This document shows positions 1 to 8,844 of a DNA stretch of 64,000 nucleotides, one piece after another. The DNA lies in contig JAHCKM010000001.1 in assembly GCA_026125795.1 (NCBI GenBank), forward strand, positions 1,922,001 to 1,986,000, in the 5' to 3' direction. Every line of letters starts with the position of its first letter. The stretch's first letter is position 1. The DNA comes from Burkholderiaceae bacterium. Lineage in GTDB: Bacteria > Pseudomonadota > Gammaproteobacteria > Burkholderiales > Burkholderiaceae_C. A program made the translations under genes and the position numbers. The notes below the pieces were generated by a model. It searched no databases. It was not told the DNA's origin and saw nothing but the letters and a program-made list of their open reading frames with translations.

Positions 1-323
1 TGGGCGTAGCGCTCCGCCTCGCGGTCGGCCAGGTTCACGGTGAACATCTCCAGCGGGAGGAACACCGGCGCCTGCTTCTTGTCATCCCTCTTGCGCTTGT
101 GCTCCTGGACCTCTTCCTGTGCATCGGAGTCGGCCTCTGCGAACTCGGCGTCTTCGGCCGCCTGGGCGTTCTTCTTCATCATCCACCAGGCCGCACCGCC
201 ACCGCCGGCGAGCAACAGCACCAGCGCGGCGGCTGTGATGATCAGAAGCAGCTTCTTCTTGCCCTTGCCTGCAGGCGGGGCGTCTTCGGGCGGGGCTTCG
301 GCAGGAACGGCGGTGGTGGCCAT
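1..323 (-). CDS. fliL: Flagellar basal-body protein FliL (C-terminus cut by window edge)
   Basis: FliL is a small inner-membrane protein at the stator-rotor interface that supports stator function. About 108 N-terminal residues are visible. They comprise a Pro/Ala-rich cytoplasmic start, a lysine cluster (GKGKKK), one hydrophobic segment at about residues 25-48 (LLLIITAAALVLLLAGGGGA), an acidic linker, and the start of the periplasmic FliL fold with the typical FLPLEMFTVNLAD. The start is the ATG read at 323-321. fliMNOPQR would be expected beyond the left edge. The 146 bases separating it from fliK show no clear promoter. Confidence 0.93.
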   Translation of the reverse strand, partial: MATTAVPAEAPPEDAPPAGKGKKKLLLIITAAALVLLLAGGGGAAWWMMKKNAQAAEDAEFAEADSDAQEEVQEHKRKRDDKKQAPVFLPLEMFTVNLADREAERYA

Positions 324-469
324 AAGGTCTTGTTGGGATCACGCGGCCAAAGCGGGCCGCACGTCACTCCAAACGCGATCTCGACAGGTCGATTATTCGA
401 AGCATGGCGGCCCGGGGGCGGCCGGAATAAGCGGCGTTTTTGGGCCAGCTTTGCCGTTCAGCGTCCGTC

Positions 470-1732
470 TCAGGCATAAACATCGACCAGCGAGCGCGCC
501 CAGCGGCGCGGCGTGGCGGCCGTGACTTCGGTGCTGTCGCTGCCCTCGACCGCCGTCGTGCCGCGCGAGCCGCGGCCTTCGGGCGCGCGCTCGCGGCCGG
601 AATCGTTGGCGCCCTGGCCCGAGCGGCCGAACACGCCGCCGCCGGCCAGCGTGAAGCCCGATTCGCGCAGCGCGGCGGCCAGCGCCGGCAAAGACTGTTC
701 GATCGACTCGCGCGTGGCCGCCACGGCGGCGGTGAAGTCGATGTGCGCGGCCTGACCCTCCAGTGCAATCTGCACCGTCACCGGACCCAGCTCTGCGGGA
801 TGCAACTGCAGCCGTGCTTCCTGCACGCCTTCTTTCACCCACAGCGCCACCTGCGCACCGAGTGCGGGCCCGAAGCGGGCATCGTCGGGGGCGTGGCGCA
901 GCGCGGCTTCCAACGGGGCCTCGGTGCGTGGGGTCAGCGGCAGGTGCAGCTCGCGCGCCAACGCGGCGCCGTGTGCGGCCGCCGGCGTCGTCTCGAGCGG
1001 TGTGCGGTCGAACAGCGGTGCGCCCGCCCCGCGGCCACCGGCCGATTGACGCAGCGCAAGCTCGAACGCGCCGTCCTTGCCGCCGCCGGCGGCCGTAGGA
1101 TCGGCGGTCGGCACGCGGCGTTCCATCGTGCCGTCGACCGGCGCGGCCGCAGCGTCGGCCCGCACCGGCAGGCGCATGTCGCGTGCGCTGGTGCGCGGCG
1201 GCACACGCGCGCCGAGATCCGGCACGTCGACGGCTGTGGCCTGCGACGGAAGCTGCATCGCATGGCTTTGCTGCCGCTCGCCCACCGGCGCCGGAAGGGG
1301 TGGCGCCGGGTCGGTGGTCGGTGGCGCGGCATCGCTGGAAAGTGCCTTCGGCGCTGACGCCACCGAAGCTTCATCGGTGTCCGCGGCCGTTGCTTCGGCA
1401 GGCGCTTGAAGTTCGAGCCGGTCCATCAGGTCCGCCACTTCGACGTCCTGGGGCTCGGCATCGCGCGCGGCGCGGCGCACGTCGTGCGGCTTGTGCTCGT
1501 GTGCGGGGCGTGCCGCACTCGGGCGCGAGCGGGGCTCGGCGCGTGCATCCTTGGCCGGCGGCACGTTCGGCGCATCGGTGCCGGGGTCGGCTGCGTCGCT
1601 GCCCTGGGCCTGCTGCAGCAGTTGCGCAAACTCGGCGCGTTCACCGGCGTCGCCGGACGGGCCGGTTGAGCCGGGCGCCGCGCTCGGCACGTCGGGCAGC
1701 GGGCTGCCCGGGATGTTCAGGGTCTGCAACAT
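470..1732 (-). CDS. fliK: Flagellar hook-length control protein FliK
   Basis: FliK measures hook length and switches export specificity from rod/hook to filament substrates by acting on FlhB. The 420-residue product has the typical low-complexity N-terminal two thirds, rich in Ala, Pro and charged residues. A folded C-terminal Flg_hook domain follows (LWVKEGVQEARLQLHPAELG, then VTVQIALEGQAAHIDF). I chose the ATG read at 1732-1730 because CAGGAG lies just upstream; the frame runs 25 codons further without a ribosome site. It is the last gene of the minus-strand fliFGHIJK run. Confidence 0.93.
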   Translation of the reverse strand: MLQTLNIPGSPLPDVPSAAPGSTGPSGDAGERAEFAQLLQQAQGSDAADPGTDAPNVPPAKDARAEPRSRPSAARPAHEHKPHDVRRAARDAEPQDVEVADLMDRLELQAPAEATAADTDEASVASAPKALSSDAAPPTTDPAPPLPAPVGERQQSHAMQLPSQATAVDVPDLGARVPPRTSARDMRLPVRADAAAAPVDGTMERRVPTADPTAAGGGKDGAFELALRQSAGGRGAGAPLFDRTPLETTPAAAHGAALARELHLPLTPRTEAPLEAALRHAPDDARFGPALGAQVALWVKEGVQEARLQLHPAELGPVTVQIALEGQAAHIDFTAAVAATRESIEQSLPALAAALRESGFTLAGGGVFGRSGQGANDSGRERAPEGRGSRGTTAVEGSDSTEVTAATPRRWARSLVDVYA

Positions 1733-1751
1733 GGCGTTCTCCTGTCGGGAC

Positions 1752-2225
1752 TCAAAGTCGCGATTCGCCGTGATCGTGTGCTGCGGCCATGCGGCGTGCA
1801 TGCGCACGCTGCGCGGTCTCGTCGGTGCGTGCCTGCTCGCGGCGTGCGAGCTGGTGTTGCTGCTGCTGCTGGCGGCGCTCGATCAGCTTTTCCATCGATG
1901 CGACGCGACGCTCGTTGTGTTGCAGCACGCTGCGCGCCTGATCGACGCGCATGCGCGCCTGCGCCACCGTGTTGCGCTGCTGCGTGATCGCCTGGTCCAG
2001 GCGCTGAATGAAGCCCTGGTAACACTGCATCAGCGTGACGCTGCCCGGCTCGCGAAAACGCGCACTCCAACGTTCAACGTACTCGCTGCGGTAGGTGTCC
2101 AGCGCCTGCGCCTGCGCATCGGCCTGGCCGGCGGCGCCTTCGGAACGGCTCAACGCCTGAAGGGCCTCGTCGCGCGAGCGGCGCTCGTGTTCGAGCAGCT
2201 GGAGCAGAGCGTGCAGGGTGGGCAT
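1752..2225 (-). CDS. fliJ: Flagellar export chaperone/stalk protein FliJ
   Basis: FliJ is the coiled-coil stalk of the export ATPase, linking the FliI hexamer to FlhA. The 157-residue product is almost wholly helical and rich in Gln, Arg and Glu. It ends in a basic Arg/His/Gln tail with a run of five glutamines (ERRQQQQQHQLA). Length and position directly after fliI fit the family, whose sequence is poorly conserved. Only 5 bases separate it from fliI, which indicates one transcript. Confidence 0.9.
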   Translation of the reverse strand: MPTLHALLQLLEHERRSRDEALQALSRSEGAAGQADAQAQALDTYRSEYVERWSARFREPGSVTLMQCYQGFIQRLDQAITQQRNTVAQARMRVDQARSVLQHNERRVASMEKLIERRQQQQQHQLARREQARTDETAQRAHARRMAAAHDHGESRL

Positions 2226-2230
2226 CTGGG

Positions 2231-3640
2231 TCAGCCGTTGATCAGCGTGCGCAGGTCGAGCCAGCTCTCGTCGAGAGTGGCGCGTTCGTGCATGTCCTGC
2301 TGCAGCAGCGCGGCCAGCGGCAGGTGCAGCCGCACCGCGGCGTCGAGCTCGGCATCGCGCCCTTCGGCATAGGCGCCGAGCTGGATCAGGTCGCGCGCCT
2401 TGTTGTACTTGGCCAGCAGCTGGCGCGCGCGGCGCGCGGCGTCGATCTGCTCGCGCGGTGCCACCGAGGTCATCACGCGCGAGATCGAGCGCTCGATGTC
2501 GATCGCCGGGTAGTGGCCGGCCTCGGCCAGCTCGCGCGACAGCACGATGTGGCCATCGAGGATGCCGCGTGCGGCGTCGGCGATCGGGTCTTGCGGGTCG
2601 TCGCCTTCGCTCAGCACAGTGTAGAACGCGGTGATCGAACCGGCGCCGTGTTGCCCGTTGCCGCTGCGCTCCACCAGCTGCGGCAGCTTGGCGAAGCAGC
2701 TCGGCGGATATCCTTTGGTGGCCGGCGGCTCGCCGATCGCCAGCGCGATCTCGCGCTGCGCCATCGCATAGCGCGTGAGGCTGTCCATCAAGAGCAGCAC
2801 GTGCTGCCCCTGGTCGCGAAAGTGCTCGGCGATCGCGGTGGCGTATGTGGCAGCCTGCATGCGCACCAGCGGCGGCGCATCGGCCGGCGCGGCCACCACC
2901 ACCGAACGCTCCAGGCCCTCGCGCTCGAGGATGTCCTCGACGAACTCCTTCACTTCGCGGCCGCGCTCGCCGACCAGTGCGACGACGATCACGTCGGCCG
3001 CGGTGTAGCGCGCCATCATGCCCATCAGCACGCTCTTGCCGACGCCGGTGCCGGCGAACAGGCCCACGCGCTGGCCGCGGCCGATGGTGACCAACGAATT
3101 GATCGCCCGCACGCCGGTGTCCAGCGGCACGCGGATCGGCTCACGGTCCATCGCATTGATGGGGCGGCGCATCATCGGCTGCGCACGTGCTCGCTGCAGC
3201 GGCCCCATGCGGTCCATCGGCTCGCCGTGCGCGTCGACCACGCGGCCGAGCAGCCCCGGGCCCATCGGCAGGTGCAGGCCGCGGTCCTCGCTGCGACGCC
3301 ACAGCGGGTTGTCGCGGCCGAGCTGCGGCGCGGTCTGCGGCGCCGGACGCGGCACGACGCGCGCGCCGCTGGACAGGCCGTGCACGTCGCCGGTGGGCAT
3401 CAGGTAGGCACGGTCGCCGTGGAATCCGACCACCTCGGCGGTCACCGGCGCGCCGCTCGACGCGTTGACCTCGCACACCGAGCCCACCGGCGCACGCACG
3501 CCGGCCGCCTCGAGCACGAGGCCGGTCACGCGCACCAGCATGCCTTCGCTGACCAGCGACTGCGGCACGGCCGCGTGCGCCTCGAGGTCGACGAGGTATC
3601 GGCGCCAGCGCTCGGCGCGTTGTGTGGCGGGCATCGTCAT
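2231..3640 (-). CDS. fliI: Flagellum-specific export ATPase FliI
   Basis: FliI is the hexameric ATPase of the flagellar type III export gate, homologous to F1-beta. The 469-residue protein has an N-terminal beta-barrel domain, then Walker A GTGVGKS at about residues 197-203, the Walker B region (VLLLMDSLTRYAMAQRE) and the C-terminal helical domain. The start is the ATG read at 3640-3638, whose ATGA overlaps the fliH stop by four bases. The frame is open upstream, but that part is out-of-frame fliH sequence. Confidence 0.97.
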   Translation of the reverse strand: MTMPATQRAERWRRYLVDLEAHAAVPQSLVSEGMLVRVTGLVLEAAGVRAPVGSVCEVNASSGAPVTAEVVGFHGDRAYLMPTGDVHGLSSGARVVPRPAPQTAPQLGRDNPLWRRSEDRGLHLPMGPGLLGRVVDAHGEPMDRMGPLQRARAQPMMRRPINAMDREPIRVPLDTGVRAINSLVTIGRGQRVGLFAGTGVGKSVLMGMMARYTAADVIVVALVGERGREVKEFVEDILEREGLERSVVVAAPADAPPLVRMQAATYATAIAEHFRDQGQHVLLLMDSLTRYAMAQREIALAIGEPPATKGYPPSCFAKLPQLVERSGNGQHGAGSITAFYTVLSEGDDPQDPIADAARGILDGHIVLSRELAEAGHYPAIDIERSISRVMTSVAPREQIDAARRARQLLAKYNKARDLIQLGAYAEGRDAELDAAVRLHLPLAALLQQDMHERATLDESWLDLRTLING

Positions 3641-4332
3641 GAGTCGCCCTCGGGAGCATCCATCCCGTTGCCGTCGCCCCACGGCATCTCGACGCCGACG
3701 GTGGCGCTGGCGCGTGCCCAGCGCGCGCCGATGCGCGCGTCGATCGTGCCCACGTCGGACAGCACGCGGCAACCGCCGCGTTCGATGGCGGCGTCGCTGA
3801 CCAGGCGCGCGCCGCGCGCGGCGATCGCCTCGGCTGCACCGGCTTCCACCAGGGCATGGTCTTGCGGATTCACCTGCACGACGATGTGGCGCGCGCTCAT
3901 CAGCACCGCCTCCACCGCTTCGTGCGCCACGCGCGCGATGCGCCCGGGGTGCGCGTTCAGCTCGTCGCGCACCACCTGCTGCGCGATCGATGCGGCCACG
4001 CGGGTCAGAGTGCGCGCCATGTCGAACTCCAGCCCATCGAGTTGCTCGTCGAACTGTTGCAGCAGCGCGCCGAACTGCGCGGCGTTCTGCTGCAGCACGC
4101 TGCGCTTGAAGTTCTCCAGCGCGGCCAGGCCGTCGCGGTAGCCTTCCTGGTAGCCGGCCTGGTGGGCCGTGTGCAGCAGCGCCTGCTGCTCCGGCGCCTC
4201 GGCCACGGCGGCTTCGGCGGCGCTGCCGAACGCGCCCGGCTTCCAGCTCGCGAAACCCTGCAGCTCCTCGCGCGGGATGAAACGGTGGTGCAGCGACGGA
4301 TTGCCGCCGCCCTTGGGCTTAGACGAACTCAT
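3637..4332 (-). CDS. fliH: Flagellar assembly protein FliH
   Basis: FliH is the peripheral stalk and negative regulator of FliI, and tethers the ATPase to the C-ring. The 231-residue product has a variable N-terminus (HHRFIPREELQGFASWKPG). A GYxxGYxxG segment (AGYQEGYRDGL) follows, then a helical middle and the FliH/HrpE C-terminal domain (MARTLTRVAASIAQQVVRDE). Its 5' end overlaps fliG by 14 bases and its 3' end overlaps fliI by 4 bases, so translation is probably coupled. Confidence 0.94.
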   Translation of the reverse strand: MSSSKPKGGGNPSLHHRFIPREELQGFASWKPGAFGSAAEAAVAEAPEQQALLHTAHQAGYQEGYRDGLAALENFKRSVLQQNAAQFGALLQQFDEQLDGLEFDMARTLTRVAASIAQQVVRDELNAHPGRIARVAHEAVEAVLMSARHIVVQVNPQDHALVEAGAAEAIAARGARLVSDAAIERGGCRVLSDVGTIDARIGARWARASATVGVEMPWGDGNGMDAPEGDS

Positions 4333-5314
4333 CGGCGCCGCCGCTTGCCATCACGATCTGGCCCTCGTCGACCAGACGGCGCACGGTCTTGAGCAGTTCC
4401 TTCTGTTCGGACTCGACCTCCGACAGGCGCACCGGGCCGCGCGACTCCAGGTCTTCCTTCAGCGTCTCGGCGGCGCGTGTGGACATGTTCTTGAAGATGC
4501 GCTCGCGCAGCTCGGGCGAGCCACCCTTGAGCGCGATCACCAGCGACTCGGACTGGATCTCCTTGAGCAGCGCCTGGATGCCCTTGTCGTCGAGCTTGAT
4601 CAGGTCGTCGAAGGTGAACATGTTGTCCATGATCCGCTGCGCCAGGTCGTTGTCGGCTTCGCGGATGTAGTCGAGCACCGAGGTCTCCACGGCGCTGCCC
4701 AGCAGGTTGATGATCTCGGCCGCGGTCTTGGCACCGCCGAGCGAGGCCTTGCGCAGCTTGTCGCCGCCGGCCAGCACCTTGCTCATCACCTCGTTGAGGT
4801 CCTTCAGCGCCACCGGCTGGATGCCGTCGAGCGTGGCGATGCGCACCATCACCTCGTTGCGCTGGCGCTCGCCGAAGGCCTTGATCACCGCCGACGCCTG
4901 CTCGTAGTCCAGGTGCACCAGGATCGCGGCCACGATCTGCGGATGCTCGTTGCGCATCAGCTCGGCCACCGCGCTGGCGTCCATCCACTTGAGGCTCTCC
5001 AGCCCGGACACGTCGCTGCCCTGCATGATGCGATCGATCAGCAGGTTGGCCTTGTCGTCGCCGAGCGCCTTGCGCAACACGCTCTTGACGTACTCATCGG
5101 TGTCGGCCACCAGCATGTGCTGATCGGAGGCCTTGGTGGTGAACTCGGTCATCACCTCGTCGAGCCGATCGCGCGGGATGGCCTTCATCTTGGCAATGGT
5201 CTCGCCCAGGCGCTGCACCTCCTTGGGCGCCAGATGCTTGAACACCTCGGCCGCCTGCTCCTCGCCGAGCGACATCAGCAGGATGGCGGCGTTCTCGATG
5301 CGTCTTTCATCCAT
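4319..5314 (-). CDS. fliG: Flagellar motor switch protein FliG
   Basis: FliG is the rotor protein of the C-ring; its C-terminal domain contacts MotA and generates torque. The 331-residue product has the full set of armadillo-like domains. Visible features include LMSLGEEQAAEVFKHL near the N-terminus, the conserved EHPQIVAAIL motif in the middle domain, and the torque helix with charged residues (MFTFDDLIKLDDKGIQALLK). Length matches the family. Unlike the other genes of this operon it is separated from the upstream gene, fliF, by a 174-base gap. Confidence 0.97.
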   Translation of the reverse strand: MDERRIENAAILLMSLGEEQAAEVFKHLAPKEVQRLGETIAKMKAIPRDRLDEVMTEFTTKASDQHMLVADTDEYVKSVLRKALGDDKANLLIDRIMQGSDVSGLESLKWMDASAVAELMRNEHPQIVAAILVHLDYEQASAVIKAFGERQRNEVMVRIATLDGIQPVALKDLNEVMSKVLAGGDKLRKASLGGAKTAAEIINLLGSAVETSVLDYIREADNDLAQRIMDNMFTFDDLIKLDDKGIQALLKEIQSESLVIALKGGSPELRERIFKNMSTRAAETLKEDLESRGPVRLSEVESEQKELLKTVRRLVDEGQIVMASGGADEFV

Positions 5315-5398
5315 GACGTGATCCGATAGCAGGAGCGCGGCATGCCGGAGCGCATGCCCAAGCGGACGCCGCGGATCCGGCTCTGCCGGGCCGCTGGC

Positions 5399-5456
5399 GC
5401 CGCCCCCTTGAGGGGGGTGAGCTCGACGACGAACAGTCCGGGGGACTGTTCGTCGC
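5399..5456. repeat. GC-rich repeat and perfect 13-bp hairpin in the fliF-fliG gap
   Basis: The 174-base gap between fliF and fliG holds a short palindromic core (CCCCCTTGAGGGGG at about 5403-5416). A perfect inverted repeat follows, CGACGAACAGTCC at 5427-5439 and GGACTGTTCGTCG at 5443-5455 with a GGG loop. Read on the minus strand, the first part resembles the GC-rich repeat found at other gene junctions here. No T-tract follows, so it is not a canonical terminator, and fliG must be expressed across it unless it has its own promoter. Confidence 0.6.
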
Positions 5457-5488
5457 TGCGAACGCCGCTAGGCCGCTACGGGGGTGGT

Positions 5489-7153
5489 TCATGCTTCCCT
5501 GCTGACCCAGTCGCGCACGATGTGCGCCACCGCGGCCGGGTTCTGCCGGGCCAGCGCACGCGCATCGGCCAGGTGTTTCTCCGACTGCGGCGAGGCCAGC
5601 GCCAGCGTCGCGCTCGGCTCCGGCGGCGCCAGCGGGTCGGCCACCACGGCGTCGAGCTGGCGACCCACCGGCGTGGCGGTGGCGGCCTTCAGGGCCGGCT
5701 TGATCAGGCCCGAGAACACGAGCAGCGCGACGATCGCCAGCGCGGTCGGCACGGCGGCGGCGCGCACCAGGTCGAGCAGCCAGGGCTGCTGCCACATCGG
5801 CGTGGCCTCGACCAAGGGCCGAGTCTCGGTGCGGAACGGTGCATTGATCAGCTTGAGCGAGTCACCGCGTTCCTTGCTGAAACCGATGGCCTCCTGCACC
5901 AGCGCGGTCAGCTTCTCGACCTCGTCGTTGGTCAGCGGCGTGCTGGTGGTCTTGCCCTTGGCATCGGTGACGACGCGGTGGTTCACCACCACGGCGGCAT
6001 TCAGGCGCTTGATGTTGCCGGTGGCGTTGCGCGTCACGCGCACGGTCTTGTCGACCTCGTAGTTCACCACGTTGTCGCGCCGCAAGGGGCCGCCCACCGC
6101 GGCGGCCGAGACGGCCGGCGCGGACGCGCCGCCGATCTGCGCGGTGGCGGGTACCGGCGGCTGGTTGCTCAGCGCTCCGGGTACGCCCGAGGGCGTGCTG
6201 CTCGCGCCGTTGTTCGACTCCGACATCTGCTGGCTGCGCACGGCGGCCGGCGCGCCGCCCTGGTTGGGCTTGAACAGCTCGTCGGTCGCTTCGCTCTGTG
6301 CGAAGTCGATCTCGGCCGTGACCGTGGCACGCACGTTGTCGCGTCCGACGATCGGCTCGATGATGCCGACCACGCGCTTGATGTAGCTTTGTTCCACCTG
6401 CTGCACGTACTGCAGCTGGTGGGCATCGAGGCCGGCGCTCGGGCCGTCGGCGGCGCTGCCCGACAACAAGGTGCCGCTCGAATCGAGCACGCTCACCGAC
6501 TTGGGGCTCAGTTCGGGCACCGAGGCGGACACCAGGTGGACGATGCCGGCGATCTGTGCGCGCTCGAGCGTGCGGCCCGGATGCAGTTGCACCAGCACCG
6601 AGGCGCTGGGCTTCTGTTGTTCGCGGAAGAAGCCGTTCTGTTGCGGCAGCGCCAGGTGCACGCGCGCGCTCTGCACCGCGGCCAGCGCGCTGATCGAGCG
6701 CACCAGCTCGCCCTCGAGGGCGCGCTGCCAGGTCATGCGCTCCTGGAACTGCGTCTGGCCGAAGCGCGCGTTGTCGAGCAGCTCGAAGCCGGCGGTGGAG
6801 CCCTTGGGCAGGCCGATCTGCGCCAGCTTCAGGCGCGCGTCGTGCACCTTGTCGGCGGGAACCAGGATGGCGTTGCCCCCGTCGGCGTGTTTGTACGGCA
6901 CGTTCATCTGCGACAGCTGCGCCAGGATCGCGCCACCGTCCTTGTCGGTCAGGTTGGCGTACAGCACGCGGTAGTCGCCGCTCCTGCTCCACAGGGCCAG
7001 CGCGGCGACCACCGCGGCGATCGCGGCCACGCCCAGGGTCAACATCACCATCGCCTTGACCGGCACCGCGGTCAGGCGTGCCATGAATCCGTCGGCTCCC
7101 GGACCGGCTCGCATGGCGCCGGTGGCAGCAGTGGTGGTCAGCGCGTTGTCCAT
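5489..7153 (-). CDS. fliF: Flagellar MS-ring protein FliF
   Basis: FliF forms the MS-ring in the inner membrane, the base on which rotor and export gate assemble. The 554-residue protein has a first membrane segment at about residues 34-56 and two YscJ/FliF ring-building regions (SGDYRVLYANLTDKDGG; FELLDNARFGQTQFQERM). An Ala/Ser/Gly/Pro-rich periplasmic loop, a second membrane segment near residues 450-470 and a FliG-binding tail (ARQNPAAVAHIVRDWV) follow. The start is the ATG read at 7153-7151. It is divergent from fliE across 212 bases that must hold both promoters. Confidence 0.97.
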   Translation of the reverse strand: MDNALTTTAATGAMRAGPGADGFMARLTAVPVKAMVMLTLGVAAIAAVVAALALWSRSGDYRVLYANLTDKDGGAILAQLSQMNVPYKHADGGNAILVPADKVHDARLKLAQIGLPKGSTAGFELLDNARFGQTQFQERMTWQRALEGELVRSISALAAVQSARVHLALPQQNGFFREQQKPSASVLVQLHPGRTLERAQIAGIVHLVSASVPELSPKSVSVLDSSGTLLSGSAADGPSAGLDAHQLQYVQQVEQSYIKRVVGIIEPIVGRDNVRATVTAEIDFAQSEATDELFKPNQGGAPAAVRSQQMSESNNGASSTPSGVPGALSNQPPVPATAQIGGASAPAVSAAAVGGPLRRDNVVNYEVDKTVRVTRNATGNIKRLNAAVVVNHRVVTDAKGKTTSTPLTNDEVEKLTALVQEAIGFSKERGDSLKLINAPFRTETRPLVEATPMWQQPWLLDLVRAAAVPTALAIVALLVFSGLIKPALKAATATPVGRQLDAVVADPLAPPEPSATLALASPQSEKHLADARALARQNPAAVAHIVRDWVSREA

Positions 7154-7365
7154 TTGTGTGCTGTAGCTTGAGGCTGCGGGAGGGTGATGCGCACGACACG
7201 GTGCAACACCCGAAACAGCGGGATGAAGTGGATTGTTCGTTCCGCCGCTGTCCGTGTATGGGGTGAACAGCCGCGAATTCGCGCTTCAGTTCGCCCCATC
7301 GCGGCCGATGGTCCGCGCCTACAGTGCAGTTGTCACGCTGGCGCGGTTACACGCCGGAGGCTTGC

Positions 7366-7698
7366 ATGAGACTAGAGCTCAAACCGTTCGATTTCGCACA
7401 AGCGGTGGCGCGCGCGGGCCTCAAGCCCGACGGCACGCCGCTGGTGAGGCCACCGGCGGCCGACACGACACCGGGTGTCAGCTTTCAGAGCGCGATGAGC
7501 AAGGCGCTCGGTGCGGTGAGCCAGCAGCAGCGCACCGCGGAGGTGTTGCAGCGCGAGTTGCAGCTGGACAACCCGTCGGTGAGCCTGGAGCAGACGATGG
7601 TGGCGATGCAGAAGGCACAGATCGGGTTCCAGGGCGTGCTCGCCGTGCGCAACCGACTGGTTTCCGCCTACAGCGAGATCATGAACATGCAAGTCTGA
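7366..7698 (+). CDS. fliE: Flagellar hook-basal body complex protein FliE
   Basis: FliE links the MS-ring to the proximal rod and is among the first rod proteins exported. The 110-residue product has the usual FliE C-terminal half (VSLEQTMVAMQKAQIGFQ, then VRNRLVSAYSEIMNMQV). I chose the ATG at 7366 because GGAGG lies 5 bases upstream. It is a single-gene unit followed by two strong inverted repeats and faces the pilin-like genes on the other strand. Confidence 0.95.
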   Translation: MRLELKPFDFAQAVARAGLKPDGTPLVRPPAADTTPGVSFQSAMSKALGAVSQQQRTAEVLQRELQLDNPSVSLEQTMVAMQKAQIGFQGVLAVRNRLVSAYSEIMNMQV

Positions 7699-7703
7699 CG
7701 GGC

Positions 7704-7733
7704 GATGCGGAATTGCTGGCGCAATTCCGCATC
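7704..7733. terminator. Perfect 12-bp inverted repeat after fliE
   Basis: GATGCGGAATTG (7704-7715) and CAATTCCGCATC (7722-7733) pair perfectly around a 6-base loop, starting 6 bases after the fliE stop. No T-run follows. It is probably a transcript end or stability hairpin between convergent transcription units. Confidence 0.55.
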
Positions 7734-7746
7734 GAGTCTGATCGGT

Positions 7747-7779
7747 GTGACAAAGCCCGGCGAAGCAGGGCTTTGTCAC
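7747..7779. terminator. Second perfect 12-bp inverted repeat between convergent genes
   Basis: GTGACAAAGCCC (7747-7758) and GGGCTTTGTCAC (7768-7779) form a perfect stem with a 9-base loop. Being symmetrical and between fliE and the minus-strand pilin-like operon, it could serve both directions. It lacks a T-tract on either strand. Confidence 0.55.
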
Positions 7780-7885
7780 ATGAGGGACCCGGCTGCGTGT
7801 TACTTCGCCGGGTCCGACAAGCGGGCGACTCAGTCGCCGCTCACCGATCACTCTCAGCGGAGATTGCGCAGCAATTCTTCGCCGC

Positions 7886-8407
7886 TCAGATACAGCGCGG
7901 ATAGTCGAGCGAGCGGCCTTCCGGCGCGCAGATGCTGGCGCGGCCAAGCGGCGTCACATTCACACGCAGCGCTCCGCCGTTGGCAGAGACGAACTCCGCT
8001 GCAAAACCCGCGGAGGCGAGCGTGTTGCGGCCATCGAAGCTCGTGCTGACGCCGCGGATCATCCTGATGCCGGGATAGTCGGCACCATGCACCACGTGAA
8101 GCGTGCTGCCGCTCGGGGGATTGGTGCAGTCCACACCGGCGACCGGGCCAACCGCCCAGCACCACGTGGCACCCGGTGCTACCGTCACGTGCACGGTGCC
8201 CGCGCCGGCACGCACGCTCTCGAGCCGCGCGTTGCCGAGGCCCAGCGCCAGATCCTCGGCGGCGGTGCGCAGCCGCGCACGCGCCATGGCGTCGCCGAAC
8301 GAGGGCAGGGCGATGCTCATCAGCGCAACAAGAATCGCCAGAGTGATCACGCATTCGATCAGCGTGATGCCGCGCGCACGGCGCGCCGCAACGGCCGACA
8401 TTGCCAT
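7886..8407 (-). CDS. FimT/GspH-family minor pseudopilin
   Basis: This 173-residue product has a type IV prepilin leader. The basic MAMSAVAARRARG is followed by ITLIE, with cleavage expected after the Gly, and then a hydrophobic helix (CVITLAILVALMSIALPSF). The rest fits the GspH/FimT fold, with Cys pairs (TWCWAV...VDCTN; SICAP...YPRCI) that could form disulfides. Such proteins are minor tip subunits of type IV pili or type II secretion pseudopili and need PilD peptidase, not seen here. It starts one base after the upstream pilin-like gene's stop and ends the fliS-fliT-ycgR transcript. Its role in a flagellar locus is unknown. Confidence 0.82.
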   Translation of the reverse strand: MAMSAVAARRARGITLIECVITLAILVALMSIALPSFGDAMARARLRTAAEDLALGLGNARLESVRAGAGTVHVTVAPGATWCWAVGPVAGVDCTNPPSGSTLHVVHGADYPGIRMIRGVSTSFDGRNTLASAGFAAEFVSANGGALRVNVTPLGRASICAPEGRSLDYPRCI

Positions 8408-8408
8408 C

Positions 8409-8828
8409 TCAGGGGTTCCAGCAACGAGCCGATGGCTCGTAGGCGACGGCACCGTTGGTCACGCGCAGCGTGAGCTGCGAGCAGCCGGGGTCCTTGGCCT
8501 GGTCACGATCGGGCAGTGCCATGGCGCGCGCTTCGAAGCTGTGCGGCGCTTCGCTGAACATCGTGATGCGGTACATGCCGCGCTCGCTGACGCCCATGCC
8601 GGCGCCGCCGAGCTGCTCGAGCCGCAGCGCGAAGCTGCCGTGGCGGACGAGGTGCTGGGCCTGCGCCTGCTGCACGCGCTGCAGCGCGCTCACCGCATCG
8701 TTGCGCTGCGTGCGCTCGAGATGATTCTGGTAGGAGGGCAGCGCCAGTGCCATCGTCACGCTGCCCATCAGGCAGGCCACGCAGATGTCGATCAGTGTCG
8801 ATCCACGTTGTTTTGCTGGCCGATTCAT
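8409..8828 (-). CDS. PilE/ComP-like type IV pilin protein
   Basis: This 139-residue product has a short basic leader (MNRPAKQRG) followed by STLID and a hydrophobic helix (CVACLMGSVTMALALPSY), then YQNHLERTQRNDAVSALQRV typical of type IV pilin-like proteins. Two cysteines near the end (DPGCSQ, SARCWNP) fit a pilin disulfide loop. Position +5 of the mature protein, normally Glu, is Asp, and +1 is Ser rather than Phe or Met. It lies 16 bases downstream of ycgR on the same strand. Whether it is a working subunit is not clear from sequence. Confidence 0.8.
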   Translation of the reverse strand: MNRPAKQRGSTLIDICVACLMGSVTMALALPSYQNHLERTQRNDAVSALQRVQQAQAQHLVRHGSFALRLEQLGGAGMGVSERGMYRITMFSEAPHSFEARAMALPDRDQAKDPGCSQLTLRVTNGAVAYEPSARCWNP

Positions 8829-8844
8829 CGCTGCACGCCGTCGG

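Noticed and set aside
2288-4141. A long open frame of 617 codons on the plus strand opposite fliI and fliH
   Set aside because: Composition is His/Arg/Ala-rich without family features and it lies opposite two clear conserved genes. Such frames are expected at this GC content.
7285-7311. Possible sigma-28 promoter of fliE (TTCAGTTC-N11-GCCGATGG)
   Set aside because: Both halves have two mismatches to the motif seen elsewhere here, and fliE is normally an early (FlhDC) gene. Not strong enough to list.
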